Source: Comamonas avium
GTDB lineage: Bacteria; Pseudomonadota; Gammaproteobacteria; Burkholderiales; Burkholderiaceae_C
Assembly: GCF_014836675.1 (NCBI RefSeq)
Contig: NZ_JACSQK010000002.1
Coordinates: forward strand, 310,001-374,000
Direction of reading: 5' to 3'
DNA: 64,000 bases
A program made the position numbers and the translations under genes. Under the pieces are notes generated by a model that saw nothing but the letters and a program-made list of their open reading frames with translations, was not told the DNA's origin and did not search any database. Positions within the stretch are counted from its first letter, which is position 1; the number at the start of each line of letters is the position of its first letter. This document shows, in pieces, positions 8,152 to 17,104 of the stretch.

Positions 8152-10056
8152 ATGAGTGCATCTGGCCTGCTGGCCCAATTGCTCAATGGCCTTGCCAGCG
8201 CGTCGTCGCTGTTTCTGGTGTCTGTCGGGCTGTCGTTGATCTTCGGAGTGACGCGCACCATTAATTTCGCGCACGGTTCTTTTTTCATGCTGGGTGCCTA
8301 CATGGCATTTACCAGCGTGGAAACACTCGCGCCCACCATCGGCTTTTGGCCCGCCTTGCTGCTGGCACCACTGGCATGTGCGGCACTGGGCGCGCTGACG
8401 GAGATAGGGCTGCTGCGCCGCATCTATAAAGCGCCAGAACTGTTTCAGTTGCTGGCCACGTTTGCACTGGTGCTGGTCATCAAAGATGCGGCCCTGTGGC
8501 TATGGGGGCCGGAGGAGTTGTTTGGCCCGCGTGCAGCGGGGCTGGAAGGCTCGATCGAGATATTGGGTCGCCAGTTTCCCACCTATGACTTGTTGCTGAT
8601 TGCCGCTGGGCCACTGGTGCTGCTGGGCCTGCATGTGCTGCTCACCCAAACCCGGTTTGGCACTTTGGTGCGTGCTGCCACGCAAGACCGTGAAATGGTG
8701 GGCGCACTGGGCGTGAACCAGGCGTGGCTGTTCACTGCTGTCTTTGCACTGGGCACATTGCTGGCCGGGCTGGCAGGGGCGCTGCAATTGCCGCGTGAAC
8801 CCGCCAGCCTGGAGATGGACATGACCACCATTGGCGCCGCCTTTGTGGTGGTGGTAGTGGGTGGCATGGGCAGCATTCCCGGGTCTTTTGTGGCGGCACT
8901 GTTGATTGCTGAAATCAAGGCTGTGTGCATCTGGCTGGGCGTGCAAGAGGTTGCAGGCGTGGAGGTGTCTTTTTCCAAGCTCACGCTGGTGGTGGAGTTT
9001 TTGGTGATGGCCTCAGTGCTGGTCTGGAGACCATGGGGGTTGATGGGCAAGCCACAGGCCCCTGCACGCCATGCGGGGGTGCCTGAGCAGCCCTTACGTC
9101 TTGCCGGTCGTAGCAGTACGGCGGCATGGGGTGTGCTGGTGCTGGGCTTGCTGGTGCTGCCACTGCTGGTGGGCGAAGGCAGCTACGCCACAGTGCTGAT
9201 GACGGACATGCTGATTGCTGCGCTGTTTGCTGCCAGTCTGCACTGCATTCTGGGCCCCGGCGGCATGCATTCGTTTGGACATGCGGCCTACTTTGGACTG
9301 GGTGCCTACGGCGCTGCGCTGGCCGTGCGCCTGCTGCATGTACCGATGGAGGTGGCGCTGGTGCTGGGCCCGCTGATGGCCGCTGCGGGGGCTTTGCTGT
9401 ACGGCTGGTTTTGCGTACGCCTGTCTGGGGTGTACCTGACCATGCTCACCCTGGCGTTTGCGCAAATCACATGGGCGATTGTGTTTCAGTGGGATGGTGT
9501 TACGGGTGGCAGCAATGGACTGACGGGGGTGTGGCCGTCTGACTGGGCATCACAGACCGAGCACTTTTACTGGCTGGCCTGGGCGCTGTGCGTGCTGGGT
9601 GTGTATGGCTTGCGCCGGATGCTGTTTTCCCCCTTGGGCTATGCGTTGCGCGCTGCGCGAGATTCCGCCATGCGTGCCGACGCCATTGGGCTGGATGTGC
9701 GCCGTATTCAATGGACCGCGTTTGTGATTGCCGGTGCGTTTGCGGGTCTGGCCGGGGCGTTGTTTGCTTTTTCCAAAGGCAGCGTAGCGCCAGACAGTCT
9801 GGGCGTAAGCAAGAGTGTGGATGCGCTGGTCATGGTGCTGCTGGGCGGCATTCAGACCCTGGCTGGCCCTGTAGTGGGTTCTGCGGCCTTCACCTGGCTG
9901 CATGACACCGTGGCGCGCAACACGGACTACTGGCGGGCATTGATGGGGGCCATCATGCTGGTTTTGGTGTTGCTGTTTCCGCAAGGTATTTCCGGATTCG
10001 CGCAGCAGTTGCAAGCCCTGTGGGTTTCCCAAAAGAAAGAACGGATCCACCCATGA
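8152..10056 (+). CDS. Fused HAAT permease: LivH-type plus LivM-type in one chain
   Basis: A single 634-residue inner-membrane protein carrying both permeases that are normally separate. Residues about 1-295 match LivH (LSLIFGVTRTINFAHGSFFMLGAY, VRAATQDREMVGALGVN, GGMGSIPGSF). After a short Pro/Arg-rich linker (about 295-320), residues about 320-634 match LivM (LGPGGMHSFGHAAYFGLGAYGAAL, AARDSAMRADAIGLDVRRIQW, GGIQTLAGPVVG). ATG 8152 is used because GAGGAG precedes it and the LivH start follows; an upstream TTG at 8044 would add an unlike tail. Its stop overlaps the next start codon (ATGA). Fused HAAT permeases exist in Burkholderiales, so this is unusual rather than unique. Confidence 0.92.
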   Translation: MSASGLLAQLLNGLASASSLFLVSVGLSLIFGVTRTINFAHGSFFMLGAYMAFTSVETLAPTIGFWPALLLAPLACAALGALTEIGLLRRIYKAPELFQLLATFALVLVIKDAALWLWGPEELFGPRAAGLEGSIEILGRQFPTYDLLLIAAGPLVLLGLHVLLTQTRFGTLVRAATQDREMVGALGVNQAWLFTAVFALGTLLAGLAGALQLPREPASLEMDMTTIGAAFVVVVVGGMGSIPGSFVAALLIAEIKAVCIWLGVQEVAGVEVSFSKLTLVVEFLVMASVLVWRPWGLMGKPQAPARHAGVPEQPLRLAGRSSTAAWGVLVLGLLVLPLLVGEGSYATVLMTDMLIAALFAASLHCILGPGGMHSFGHAAYFGLGAYGAALAVRLLHVPMEVALVLGPLMAAAGALLYGWFCVRLSGVYLTMLTLAFAQITWAIVFQWDGVTGGSNGLTGVWPSDWASQTEHFYWLAWALCVLGVYGLRRMLFSPLGYALRAARDSAMRADAIGLDVRRIQWTAFVIAGAFAGLAGALFAFSKGSVAPDSLGVSKSVDALVMVLLGGIQTLAGPVVGSAAFTWLHDTVARNTDYWRALMGAIMLVLVLLFPQGISGFAQQLQALWVSQKKERIHP

Positions 10057-10814
10057 CACTGCTGCAAGTGCAATCACTTTGCAAAACATTTGGCGGCGTT
10101 CAGGCGGTGCATGAGGTGTCGTTCACGCTGCAGGCAGGGGAACTGCTGGCCTTGATTGGTCCCAATGGGGCGGGCAAAAGTACCACTTTCAACATGGTGG
10201 GCGGGCAACTGCAGCCAGATCATGGGCGCGTGCTGCTGAACGCAGAAAACCTGGTGGGCCTGGCTCCGCGGGCGATCTGGCGCAAAGGGGTAGGGCGTAC
10301 TTTTCAGATCGCACAAACCTTTGCTTCGCTGACCGTGGTGGAGAACGTGCAAATGGCGCTGCTGTCACGCGATCAGCGAATTTTTTCATGGTGGCAACGA
10401 GCGAATGCGCACCGTCGGCCGGATGCGCTGGCGCTGCTGGCGCAGGTGGACATGGCGGCACAGGCGGATCGGCCTTGCAGCGAATTGGCTTACGGGGATG
10501 TCAAGCGTGTGGAGCTGGCGATTGCACTGGCGCACGACCCCCAACTGCTGCTGATGGACGAGCCTACGGCAGGCATGGCTCCGGGTGAGCGCGTGGCGCT
10601 GATGCAGCTGACGCGTCAGCTTGCCAAAGCACGCCGGATGGGTGTGCTGTTTACTGAGCACAGCATGGACGTGGTGTTCGGGCAGGCTGACCGTGTGGCC
10701 GTGTTGGTGCGCGGGCAATTGCTGGCTGAGGGCACACCGCAAGCCATCCGTGATGACGCCCGCGTGCAGCAAGCGTATCTGGGCAGTGGCCTGGTGCTGG
10801 AGAAGCAGTTATGA
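10053..10814 (+). CDS. livG: HAAT-family ABC transporter ATP-binding protein, LivG type (second system)
   Basis: ATPase subunit (253 aa). ATG 10053 overlaps the permease stop (ATGA at 10053-10056), indicating translational coupling; an in-frame alternative at 10020 lies within the permease gene. Seen: Walker A GPNGAGKST, Q-loop region RTFQIAQTF, signature LAYGDVKR, Walker B LLLMDEPTAGMAP, H-loop FTEHSMD. The signature follows the LivG LxYG pattern, unlike the livG of the first operon. Confidence 0.93.
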   Translation: MTLLQVQSLCKTFGGVQAVHEVSFTLQAGELLALIGPNGAGKSTTFNMVGGQLQPDHGRVLLNAENLVGLAPRAIWRKGVGRTFQIAQTFASLTVVENVQMALLSRDQRIFSWWQRANAHRRPDALALLAQVDMAAQADRPCSELAYGDVKRVELAIALAHDPQLLLMDEPTAGMAPGERVALMQLTRQLAKARRMGVLFTEHSMDVVFGQADRVAVLVRGQLLAEGTPQAIRDDARVQQAYLGSGLVLEKQL

Positions 10815-11560
10815 GTGAAGTGCAAACAACCCCTTCCAGCCCTTTGCTGCAAGTTGAAGGCCTGAACGCCTGGTACGGTGCCGCACACATCTTGCACGGC
10901 GTGTCGCTGCAGGTCGGGCGCGGTGAAGTGGTGGCGCTGATGGGGCGCAACGGTGCAGGAAAATCCACCACGCTCAAGAGCATTGCCGGACTGCTGGAGC
11001 GGCGCAAAGGAAAAGTTCTTTTCATGGGCAATGCAATACAGGGCAAGGCATCGCACCAGATTGCCCGCGCGGGCCTGGGGTATGTGCCTGAAGATCGACG
11101 TATCTTCACCGAGCTGACCGTGATGGAGAACCTCGAAGTAGGCCGCCAAAAAGCACGGCTGTGGCCCGACGGCAGTCCCGTGCCGCACTGGACGCCTGAA
11201 AAGCTTTTTGCACTTTTTCCCAATCTGGGCGAAATGCCGCAACGCCCGGGCGGGCAAATGAGCGGAGGCGAGCAGCAAATGCTCAGCGTGGCGCGCACGC
11301 TGATGGGGCAGCCGTATGTGGTGCTGCTGGATGAGCCCTCAGAAGGTGTTGCGCCATTGATCGTGGAGCAAATGGCCCGCACCATTTTGGCGCTGAAGGC
11401 GCAGGGCATTGGCATCTTGCTCAGTGAGCAAAACCTGCCTTTTGCACAGGTAGTGGCCGACCGTGTTTATGTGCTGGAAAAAGGCCAGATTGTGCACAGT
11501 GGGCCCATGGCCGAACTGGCGGGCCATGCGCAGGTGCGCCAGCAGTATTTAGGGCTTTGA
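10811..11560 (+). CDS. livF: HAAT-family ABC transporter ATP-binding protein, LivF type (second system)
   Basis: Second ATPase (249 aa), coupled to the preceding gene by an ATGA overlap (10811-10814). The N-terminus has about 12 extra residues before LLQVEGLNAWYGAAHIL. Seen: Walker A GRNGAGKST, signature MSGGEQQ, Walker B VVLLDEPSEGVAP, and LLSEQNLPFAQ. It is the last gene of the operon; its 3' end overlaps the convergent amidase gene by 12 bases, so transcription of the two converges with no spacer. Confidence 0.93.
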   Translation: MSEVQTTPSSPLLQVEGLNAWYGAAHILHGVSLQVGRGEVVALMGRNGAGKSTTLKSIAGLLERRKGKVLFMGNAIQGKASHQIARAGLGYVPEDRRIFTELTVMENLEVGRQKARLWPDGSPVPHWTPEKLFALFPNLGEMPQRPGGQMSGGEQQMLSVARTLMGQPYVVLLDEPSEGVAPLIVEQMARTILALKAQGIGILLSEQNLPFAQVVADRVYVLEKGQIVHSGPMAELAGHAQVRQQYLGL

Positions 11561-12145
11561 GGTAGCTGGCTGTGCAGGCAGGGCTTGCAGTCGTGGTGAT
11601 GCTGCCAGCGCACTGGGCAGCAGGTAGGTGCCACTGAGCAGCGGGAGTGCAAGCTGCGTGCGCTGCACTGGCAGCGTGATGCCTGCGTGGGCCCAAGCAT
11701 CCCACGCCAAGGTGGTGCAGTAGGTGCCCTGGCTAGGGTCCAGCATGTGAAAGCGCCGGCCTTTTTGTGCCAGTGCCCAATCTACCGCACGCTGGCGTTG
11801 CTGTGCGCTGGCGGCACGCACATGAAAGACTTGAAAGGCACTGGCTCGCTGTGGGTGCAGGTAAAAGGACAGCTCATCGAGCACCACCGCATCTGGGCTG
11901 GATGGGCGCTCTGCAGGTGTGGCGTGCAGTACCTGCCACCGCGCAGCATTGCCAATCAAGACGCCGACATGGCTGTACAGCCCTTGATCGATGGCCATGA
12001 CCGCATGGCTGACACCTTCAGTGCCCGTGCGAAAAATCAGATCACCCGCCTGTGCCTGTGGCGGCAGGGTGGGCAACTGCGCTACGCTGGCCGTGCAGAA
12101 AAAAACCGCCACTAAAGTGACGGTGTTGTGCGCAGTCCGCAGCAT
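11549..12145 (-). CDS. YiiX/YebB-type permuted papain-like cysteine amidase, exported
   Basis: Predicted secreted enzyme (198 aa) of the circularly permuted NlpC/P60-papain group. Signal peptide at residues 1 to about 23. The mature part shows AGDLIFRTGTEGVSHAVM, then YSHVGVLIG (conserved His) and CTTLAWDAWAHAG (candidate catalytic Cys). Family members act on amide or thioester bonds in cell-wall or lipid substrates, but the exact reaction is unknown. ATG 12145 overlaps the stop of the upstream lipoprotein gene (ATGA), so the pair is probably translationally coupled. Confidence 0.8.
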   Translation of the reverse strand: MLRTAHNTVTLVAVFFCTASVAQLPTLPPQAQAGDLIFRTGTEGVSHAVMAIDQGLYSHVGVLIGNAARWQVLHATPAERPSSPDAVVLDELSFYLHPQRASAFQVFHVRAASAQQRQRAVDWALAQKGRRFHMLDPSQGTYCTTLAWDAWAHAGITLPVQRTQLALPLLSGTYLLPSALAASPRLQALPAQPATSKP

Positions 12146-12540
12146 CAAAGGCGGATTTTCCAGTGGCCATCTTCCTTGAGCAGCGTAAAGCTTTCGTTCT
12201 TGGTTTTGTCATTCTTGAACGTCACTTGCACTTTGACTTTGGCGCTGTTGCCGTCTGCAGCCATGTCCTCTTGCAGCATGTCAATCTTTGCAAGACCGTT
12301 GTTGGCATCCACCACGGATTTGCCCTGCGCAACCATCATCTCAACCTTGGCTTTGACCAGGCGCATTTCATCGGCAGAGACCTGCTGGAGCGCTAGGTAC
12401 TGGGTGGCTTTGTCAGCGTTGCCTGCGGCCACAGCCATGTAGAAGTCGCGGATGACGTCAATGGGCGCGCTGCCACCCAGGCAGGCGGTCAGGCCCAGAG
12501 ACATGCCCATTGCAAGCCAGGTGCGTCGAGAAATATTCAT
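12145..12540 (-). CDS. DUF4878-type lipoprotein
   Basis: Small exported protein (131 aa) with a lipoprotein signal: MNISRRTWLAMGMSLGLTAC, with Cys20 as the lipidation residue (lipobox LTAC) and Gly-Gly after it. The mature domain starts with PIDVIRDFYMAVAAGNADKATQYL and ends FTLLKEDGHWKIRL, the NTF2-like layout of DUF4878 lipoproteins. No catalytic role is known. It is coupled to the amidase gene downstream, suggesting a shared envelope function. Confidence 0.82.
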   Translation of the reverse strand: MNISRRTWLAMGMSLGLTACLGGSAPIDVIRDFYMAVAAGNADKATQYLALQQVSADEMRLVKAKVEMMVAQGKSVVDANNGLAKIDMLQEDMAADGNSAKVKVQVTFKNDKTKNESFTLLKEDGHWKIRL

Positions 12541-12566
12541 AGCCAGTAGAGGTGTGGGTCAAAGAG

Positions 12567-12585
12567 CGCTGGCTGTAAGCCAGCG
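12567..12585. terminator. Perfect 8-bp hairpin between GST and lipoprotein genes
   Basis: CGCTGGCT (12567-12574), loop GTA, AGCCAGCG (12578-12585). On the minus strand it follows the GST gene and is trailed only by CTCTTTG, so it is a weak terminator at best. Confidence 0.35.
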
Positions 12586-12633
12586 TGAACCTCTGAAGGA
12601 TAACAAGCTGCCACAAGCGTGAAGTGTTCGTGA

Positions 12634-13236
12634 TTAATGAAATGCCGTAGTCATCAAACTGGGGCGCTGCTGTATCTGCGCAAGCCATTGCTGTGTCTGC
12701 GCAGAGGTTCCTGCAGGCAGCATGCCGGGCAGCCGGAACATGACATATTCCAGTGCAACGGCCGTGGTGATTTGGTCCAGCGAAAGCGCTGTGCCGGGCA
12801 GTGCAGGCAGTGAAGTTTCGATGCGATGCAGCGCACGCGCCAGGGCTGCCAGGCGGCGTTGCCCCATGACGCTGGAGTCAGCAGCCTGCGCGCCTTCGTA
12901 CTTGCGCGCAATCACCAGATTAAATGCGCTTTCCATCAGGCCATAAGCGACGCTGGTGCGTGCGAGCACACTGGCCGCTTGCTCTGCAGGCACCAAAGGT
13001 GTGCCAGAGCCACACTGGTCTAAATACTGCGCAATCAACAGCGATTCCGCAATCGCATGGCCATCGCTGGTCACCAGGACTGGAATGCGCAGCTGGGGGT
13101 GCGTGGCGAGCAGGGCGGGGTCGTTGCCCCATGGGTCGCTCCAGACCAGATCGACACGATCGGCCAACCCTCTTTCTAGAACAATCACACGTGCCACGCG
13201 TGCAAAAGGTGAGGTGGTATTTAAAAAAAGTTGCAT
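12634..13236 (-). CDS. Glutathione S-transferase family protein
   Basis: Cytosolic GST-like protein (200 aa). The N-terminal thioredoxin-fold domain shows MQLFLNTTSPFARVARVIVL, the cis-Pro segment LRIPVLVTSDGHAIAESLLIAQYL (glutathione-binding ES), then an all-helical C-terminal domain. Length and layout match bacterial beta-like/stringent starvation-like GSTs; Ser9 in TTSPFAR is the probable active-site residue. It lies 36 bases beyond the MFS gene on the same strand and may be co-transcribed with it. The substrate is unknown. Confidence 0.85.
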   Translation of the reverse strand: MQLFLNTTSPFARVARVIVLERGLADRVDLVWSDPWGNDPALLATHPQLRIPVLVTSDGHAIAESLLIAQYLDQCGSGTPLVPAEQAASVLARTSVAYGLMESAFNLVIARKYEGAQAADSSVMGQRRLAALARALHRIETSLPALPGTALSLDQITTAVALEYVMFRLPGMLPAGTSAQTQQWLAQIQQRPSLMTTAFH

Positions 13237-13272
13237 GCTGGGTCTTGTAAAGAGGAACGCTTCCAGCGCCCG

Positions 13273-14460
13273 TTAGCGGGACGTTAGAGGCTGTTTTTGC
13301 TTGGAGAAAAGAATCAGAACGGCACCCAGCATCAAGGCGCTGCAGCCCATGAAAAACAGACTGCGGTAGCTGCCCGTGTGGGCGTAGATATAGGCCATGA
13401 GATAGCCTGCGGTGGCTTGCAGCAGCGCAAAGGCGGCAGTGGCGTAGCCCCACATGCGCTTGTGACGTGCCGGACCAATCAGCTGCATCAGGTAGCCCGA
13501 TGTAATGGCTGCCATGCCGGGCGACAGCGCGCCAACGATAAAGCCAGAGACCGCATGCCCGGCAAAGCCCACCCAGATCAGGGGCATGCCAATGGCCATC
13601 GCTTTCAAGGCATAGGCCCCTGCTGTGGTGCGCCACCAGCCCCAGCGCGTAGCGCACAGCGATGCGCACAGTGGTCCCGCCACGGCTCCCAAACCAAAAA
13701 ACGCCCACTGTGTAGAGGCATAGGTGGAGCCCAAATTCAATTCGCGTGCCAGATAGTCCACCCAAAACACCGTGTGCGGCACAAAGCCAAAGGCATCGGT
13801 GGTGTAGGCTGCCAACACCAAGATGACGGGCAGGCTCCACACAGCGGCGGCTGGCAAAGCAGGGGCCGCACCCGACGTAACCACCATGGGAATGGGGGCG
13901 GGCAGCTGGCGTGCATTGCGCCAGCCCCACCACAGTGCGGCCACGCACACCAGCGTCAGGCCCCACCACACGGCGCCAAGGCTTTGCTGGGCCAATGCTG
14001 GCACCAGCGTGGCCGACAGCAAGGCACCCACTCCAATGCCGCAAAACATCAGTGGGCCCAGTGCGGCACGGCGCTCTACGGGGGTGGCAGACATGGCGAC
14101 CGAGGGGCCCAGCACCATCAAGGTGGCACCTGCAATGCCTGACAGCAGGCGCCAGACAAAGAACACGGTCATGGGTTGATCAAAACTGCAAGCCGCAAAG
14201 CTCAGTGCCACCGCAAACCAGCACCCAACCAGAACGCGCACGGCCCCCCAACGCTCGGCCATCGGCGCAGCAGCCAGCGCGCCAATCAAATAACCCAAGA
14301 GGTTGGCTGCCCCCAGATAGGCCACCTGCTCGCCGGTGAACCAGCCTGCCAGCACCATCTCTGGCATCAAGGCTGTGTAGGCAAAGCGTGCCAGTCCCAC
14401 ACCGCTGAGTGTGGCCAGAAAGCCGGTCAAGAAAAGCGGAAATTCAGAGCGTCGAATCAC
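13273..14460 (-). CDS. YbfB/YjiJ-family MFS transporter
   Basis: Inner-membrane major facilitator (395 aa, about 12 hydrophobic segments). The start is GTG 14460, giving the family opening LFLTGFLATLSGVGLARFAYTALMPEM; no in-frame ATG lies nearby. Seen: GAANLLGYLIGAL (TM2), the central GIAGATLMVLGP and a second-half TTDAFGFVPHTVFWVDYL typical of the YbfB group. Divergent from a LysR regulator across 98 bases, the usual arrangement for LysR-controlled exporters. The transported compound is unknown. Confidence 0.88.
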   Translation of the reverse strand: MIRRSEFPLFLTGFLATLSGVGLARFAYTALMPEMVLAGWFTGEQVAYLGAANLLGYLIGALAAAPMAERWGAVRVLVGCWFAVALSFAACSFDQPMTVFFVWRLLSGIAGATLMVLGPSVAMSATPVERRAALGPLMFCGIGVGALLSATLVPALAQQSLGAVWWGLTLVCVAALWWGWRNARQLPAPIPMVVTSGAAPALPAAAVWSLPVILVLAAYTTDAFGFVPHTVFWVDYLARELNLGSTYASTQWAFFGLGAVAGPLCASLCATRWGWWRTTAGAYALKAMAIGMPLIWVGFAGHAVSGFIVGALSPGMAAITSGYLMQLIGPARHKRMWGYATAAFALLQATAGYLMAYIYAHTGSYRSLFFMGCSALMLGAVLILFSKQKQPLTSR

Positions 14461-14498
14461 ATGGAACCTTGAAGTGATGGGGCAGGTTAGGCGTTTGT

Positions 14499-14528
14499 CA
14501 TGATCATGTCCAATGATTCAAAATGAAT
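14499..14528. promoter_or_regulatory. Two dyads in the MFS/LysR divergent promoter region
   Basis: CATGATCATG (14499-14508) is a perfect 10-bp palindrome, and ATTCA-AAA-TGAAT (14516-14528) is a second dyad 8 bases on. They lie in the 98-base divergent gap, where a LysR-type regulator would be expected to bind. Confidence 0.4.
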
Positions 14529-14558
14529 GCCATCATCTTTTTTTGTGATTGATGCCCC

Positions 14559-15452
14559 ATGCAACTTAAATCTCTGCGTATTTTTGATGCCGTTTGCAGC
14601 ACTGGCAGCTTTGGTGCCGCCGCACAGCGGCTGCACACCGTGCAGTCGAACGTGACAGCACACATCAAGAAGCTGGAAGAAGAGCTGAAGGTGCAGCTGA
14701 TGGAGCGCAGCAATGGCCCGGTGCGCCTGACCCCCGCTGGCCATACCTTGCTGCCTCAGGCGCAGCGCCTTTTGCAGACCCACGATGACACTTGTGCGCT
14801 GTTTGCGGGTGAGGTACCGCCTGCGGGCAGCTTGCGCATAGGTGCGATGGAAAGCACGGCGGCCTTGCGCCTGCCCAGCGTGCTGGCCAAGGTGTACCAG
14901 GCCCACCCCCACATTGACCTGCAGTTGCGCACTGGGCCCACGGCGGCATTGCTGGACGATCTGGTGCGCGGAGCGCTCGACTGCGCCTTTGTGGCGGGCC
15001 AGCCACCCAACCCGCGCTGGTGGGCGCAACCCGTGTTTCAGGAGGAGCTGGTGCTGGTGGGGCCAGCGCCCATGCAGACATTGCCCGCGCCAGAAGTGCT
15101 GCTGCACACGCCATTTCTGGCATTCAGGCAGGGTTGCAGCTACCGTCAGCGCATTGAATTGTTGCTGGCCAGCCAAGGCATCACGTCCACACGCATCATG
15201 GAGCTGGGCACGCTGGATGCCATCTTGGGCTGTGTGGCTGCAGGCATGGGCTTTGCGTTGATGCCGCTGGCACTGATGCAGACCCAGCAGAGCCGATTTG
15301 GCACTCATTGTGTGCGCTTGCCTGAGCCTTTGCGCAGCCAGATCGGCGTGGTCGATACGTGGCTGGTGGCCCCTGAGCAACAGGGCTGGTCACCACAGTT
15401 GCGGGCATTGGTTGGCAAGCTCTCCCCACTGGGGGGGCGTGCCCAGGCATAG
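14559..15452 (+). CDS. LysR-family transcriptional regulator
   Basis: DNA-binding regulator (297 aa). The N-terminal LysR helix-turn-helix is clear: LKSLRIFDAVCSTGSFGAAA, then VQSNVTAHIKKLEEEL and LMERSNGPVRLTPAGHTLLP. The C-terminal two-lobed effector domain begins GSLRIGAMESTAALRLP. Divergently transcribed from the YbfB-type MFS gene, its likely target. The 3' end has a run of seven G (15431-15437) that affects only the last residues. Confidence 0.9.
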   Translation: MQLKSLRIFDAVCSTGSFGAAAQRLHTVQSNVTAHIKKLEEELKVQLMERSNGPVRLTPAGHTLLPQAQRLLQTHDDTCALFAGEVPPAGSLRIGAMESTAALRLPSVLAKVYQAHPHIDLQLRTGPTAALLDDLVRGALDCAFVAGQPPNPRWWAQPVFQEELVLVGPAPMQTLPAPEVLLHTPFLAFRQGCSYRQRIELLLASQGITSTRIMELGTLDAILGCVAAGMGFALMPLALMQTQQSRFGTHCVRLPEPLRSQIGVVDTWLVAPEQQGWSPQLRALVGKLSPLGGRAQA

Positions 15453-15510
15453 CGCCAGTCAGGCGGACGGCAGCTTGCTTGCCAGCGCAAGATGAGGGTT
15501 GCGCAGCAGC

Positions 15511-17049
15511 CTACTTTGCGGTGTGCAGCAGTGCTCGGCGGTATTGCATGGCCTCAGCCACATGCGTGCTGGCAATGGTGTCGCTGTGGGCCAAGTCTGC
15601 AATGGTGCGCGCCACACGCAAGGCACGGTGGGTGGCGCGGGCAGACCAGCCCAGGCGCTCTCCTGCCTTGCGCACCAGTTGATGTGCACTGTCTTGCAGG
15701 TGCAAAAATCGATCCAAAGCGTCGCCTTGCAATTGCTGGTTGCTGCAGGCCTGGCGTGCCATGGCGCGCTCACGTGCTTGCACAATGCGGCTGCGGATGG
15801 TGGTGCTGCTTTCTTCGTTGCTGGCGGACAGCAGCTCCTGCGCAGGTAATGCAGCGACTTCAATGTGCAAATCAATCCGGTCCAGCAGCGGTCCGCTGAG
15901 CTTGCCTTGGTAGCGCGCCACCTGGTCTGGAGTACAGCGGCAGGCGCGTTGGGTGGAACCCCAGAAGCCACAGGGGCAAGGGTTCATTGCGGCGATCAGC
16001 TGAAACTGTGCCGGAAATTCTGTACTGTGAGCCGCGCGGGCAATGGTGATGCGGCCTGTCTCCAGGGGCTCGCGCAGGGCTTCTAAAGCGTTGCGGGCAA
16101 ATTCAGGAAATTCATCCAGAAACAAGGTGCCATGGTGGGCGTATGAAATTTCACCTGGTTTAGGTGGCGAGCCGCCGCCCACCAAAGCCACAGCGCTGGC
16201 GGTGTGATGGGGGCTGGCTGTGCGGCGCAGTCCCCATTGGTCGGCCTTGAAGCGTCCGCACAAACTGGCAATGGCGGCGCTCTCCAGTGCCTCGTGTGCA
16301 GACATGGGGGGGAGTAATCCGGCAAAGCGCTGTGCCAGCATGGATTTGCCAGAGCCGGGAGGCCCCACCATCAATACGCCGTGCTGGCCGGCCGCCGCAA
16401 TCTCCAGCGCGCGTTTGGCGGATGCCTGGCCCTTGACATCGCTGATGTCGGCAAGCGTTGCATGCGCGGTGACGGGGGGCGCTGGCATGCGTTGCCAGCC
16501 TGCGCTGGTGGTGGGATCGAGTGTGGCCGTGCAAGGGAGTAGCTGTGCCACGACATCCAGCAGATGTTGTGCACCATAGACCTCAGCCTGAGGGGCGCAT
16601 GCAGCCTCAGCGGCACTTTCCATGGGCAGCACCAAGCGCACAGCCGCGTGCTGCATCTGCAGTGCCAAGCTGGTAGCAAGCGCCCCGCGCACAGGCCGAA
16701 GCGCACCCGATAAAGACAGCTCTCCTGCAAATTCCCAGCCTTGCAGTTTTTTGGCATCGATCTGCCCGCTGGCCGCAAGGATGCCCAGCGCTATGGGCAA
16801 ATCAAAGCGGCCAGAGTCTTTCGGAAGGTCGGCGGGCGCCAGGTTGACGGTGATGCGCTTGTTGTTGGGAAACTCCAGCCCGCTGTTGGCAATGGCGCAG
16901 CGCACGCGTTCGCGGGCCTCTTTGACTTCAAGGTCCGCAAGCCCCACCAGACTCAAGCTGGGCAGACCATTGGCAAGGTGGACTTCCACGGTGACAGACG
17001 GTGCTTGCAGTCCCAGCAATGCCCGACTTTGCACACAGGCCAAGCTCAT
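15511..17049 (-). CDS. comM: YifB/ComM-family Mg-chelatase-like AAA+ ATPase
   Basis: AAA+ ATPase (512 aa). In Vibrio and relatives ComM is a hexameric helicase that promotes branch migration during natural transformation; that role is inferred here. ATG 17049 gives the conserved MSLACVQSRALLGLQAPSV start; an upstream in-frame start at 17109 adds an unlike tail. Seen: N-terminal ChlI/Lon-like domain (LSLVGLADLEVKEARERVR, LAPADLPKDSGRFDLPIALG), Walker A GPPGSGKSM, Walker B LFLDEF, and the CPCG/CRC cysteine pair. Convergent with lysR; divergent from glnK across 206 bases. Confidence 0.92.
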   Translation of the reverse strand: MSLACVQSRALLGLQAPSVTVEVHLANGLPSLSLVGLADLEVKEARERVRCAIANSGLEFPNNKRITVNLAPADLPKDSGRFDLPIALGILAASGQIDAKKLQGWEFAGELSLSGALRPVRGALATSLALQMQHAAVRLVLPMESAAEAACAPQAEVYGAQHLLDVVAQLLPCTATLDPTTSAGWQRMPAPPVTAHATLADISDVKGQASAKRALEIAAAGQHGVLMVGPPGSGKSMLAQRFAGLLPPMSAHEALESAAIASLCGRFKADQWGLRRTASPHHTASAVALVGGGSPPKPGEISYAHHGTLFLDEFPEFARNALEALREPLETGRITIARAAHSTEFPAQFQLIAAMNPCPCGFWGSTQRACRCTPDQVARYQGKLSGPLLDRIDLHIEVAALPAQELLSASNEESSTTIRSRIVQARERAMARQACSNQQLQGDALDRFLHLQDSAHQLVRKAGERLGWSARATHRALRVARTIADLAHSDTIASTHVAEAMQYRRALLHTAK

Positions 17050-17104
17050 GAACGGTCTCCTCCCTATTCCGGTGCAAGTGCGCGTCAGAAACCTGGCTCT
17101 AACT

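Noticed and set aside
12920-14044. 374-codon minus-strand frame overlapping GST and MFS genes
   Set aside because: Same strand but another frame than the real MFS gene; Cys/Arg/His-rich and no domain.
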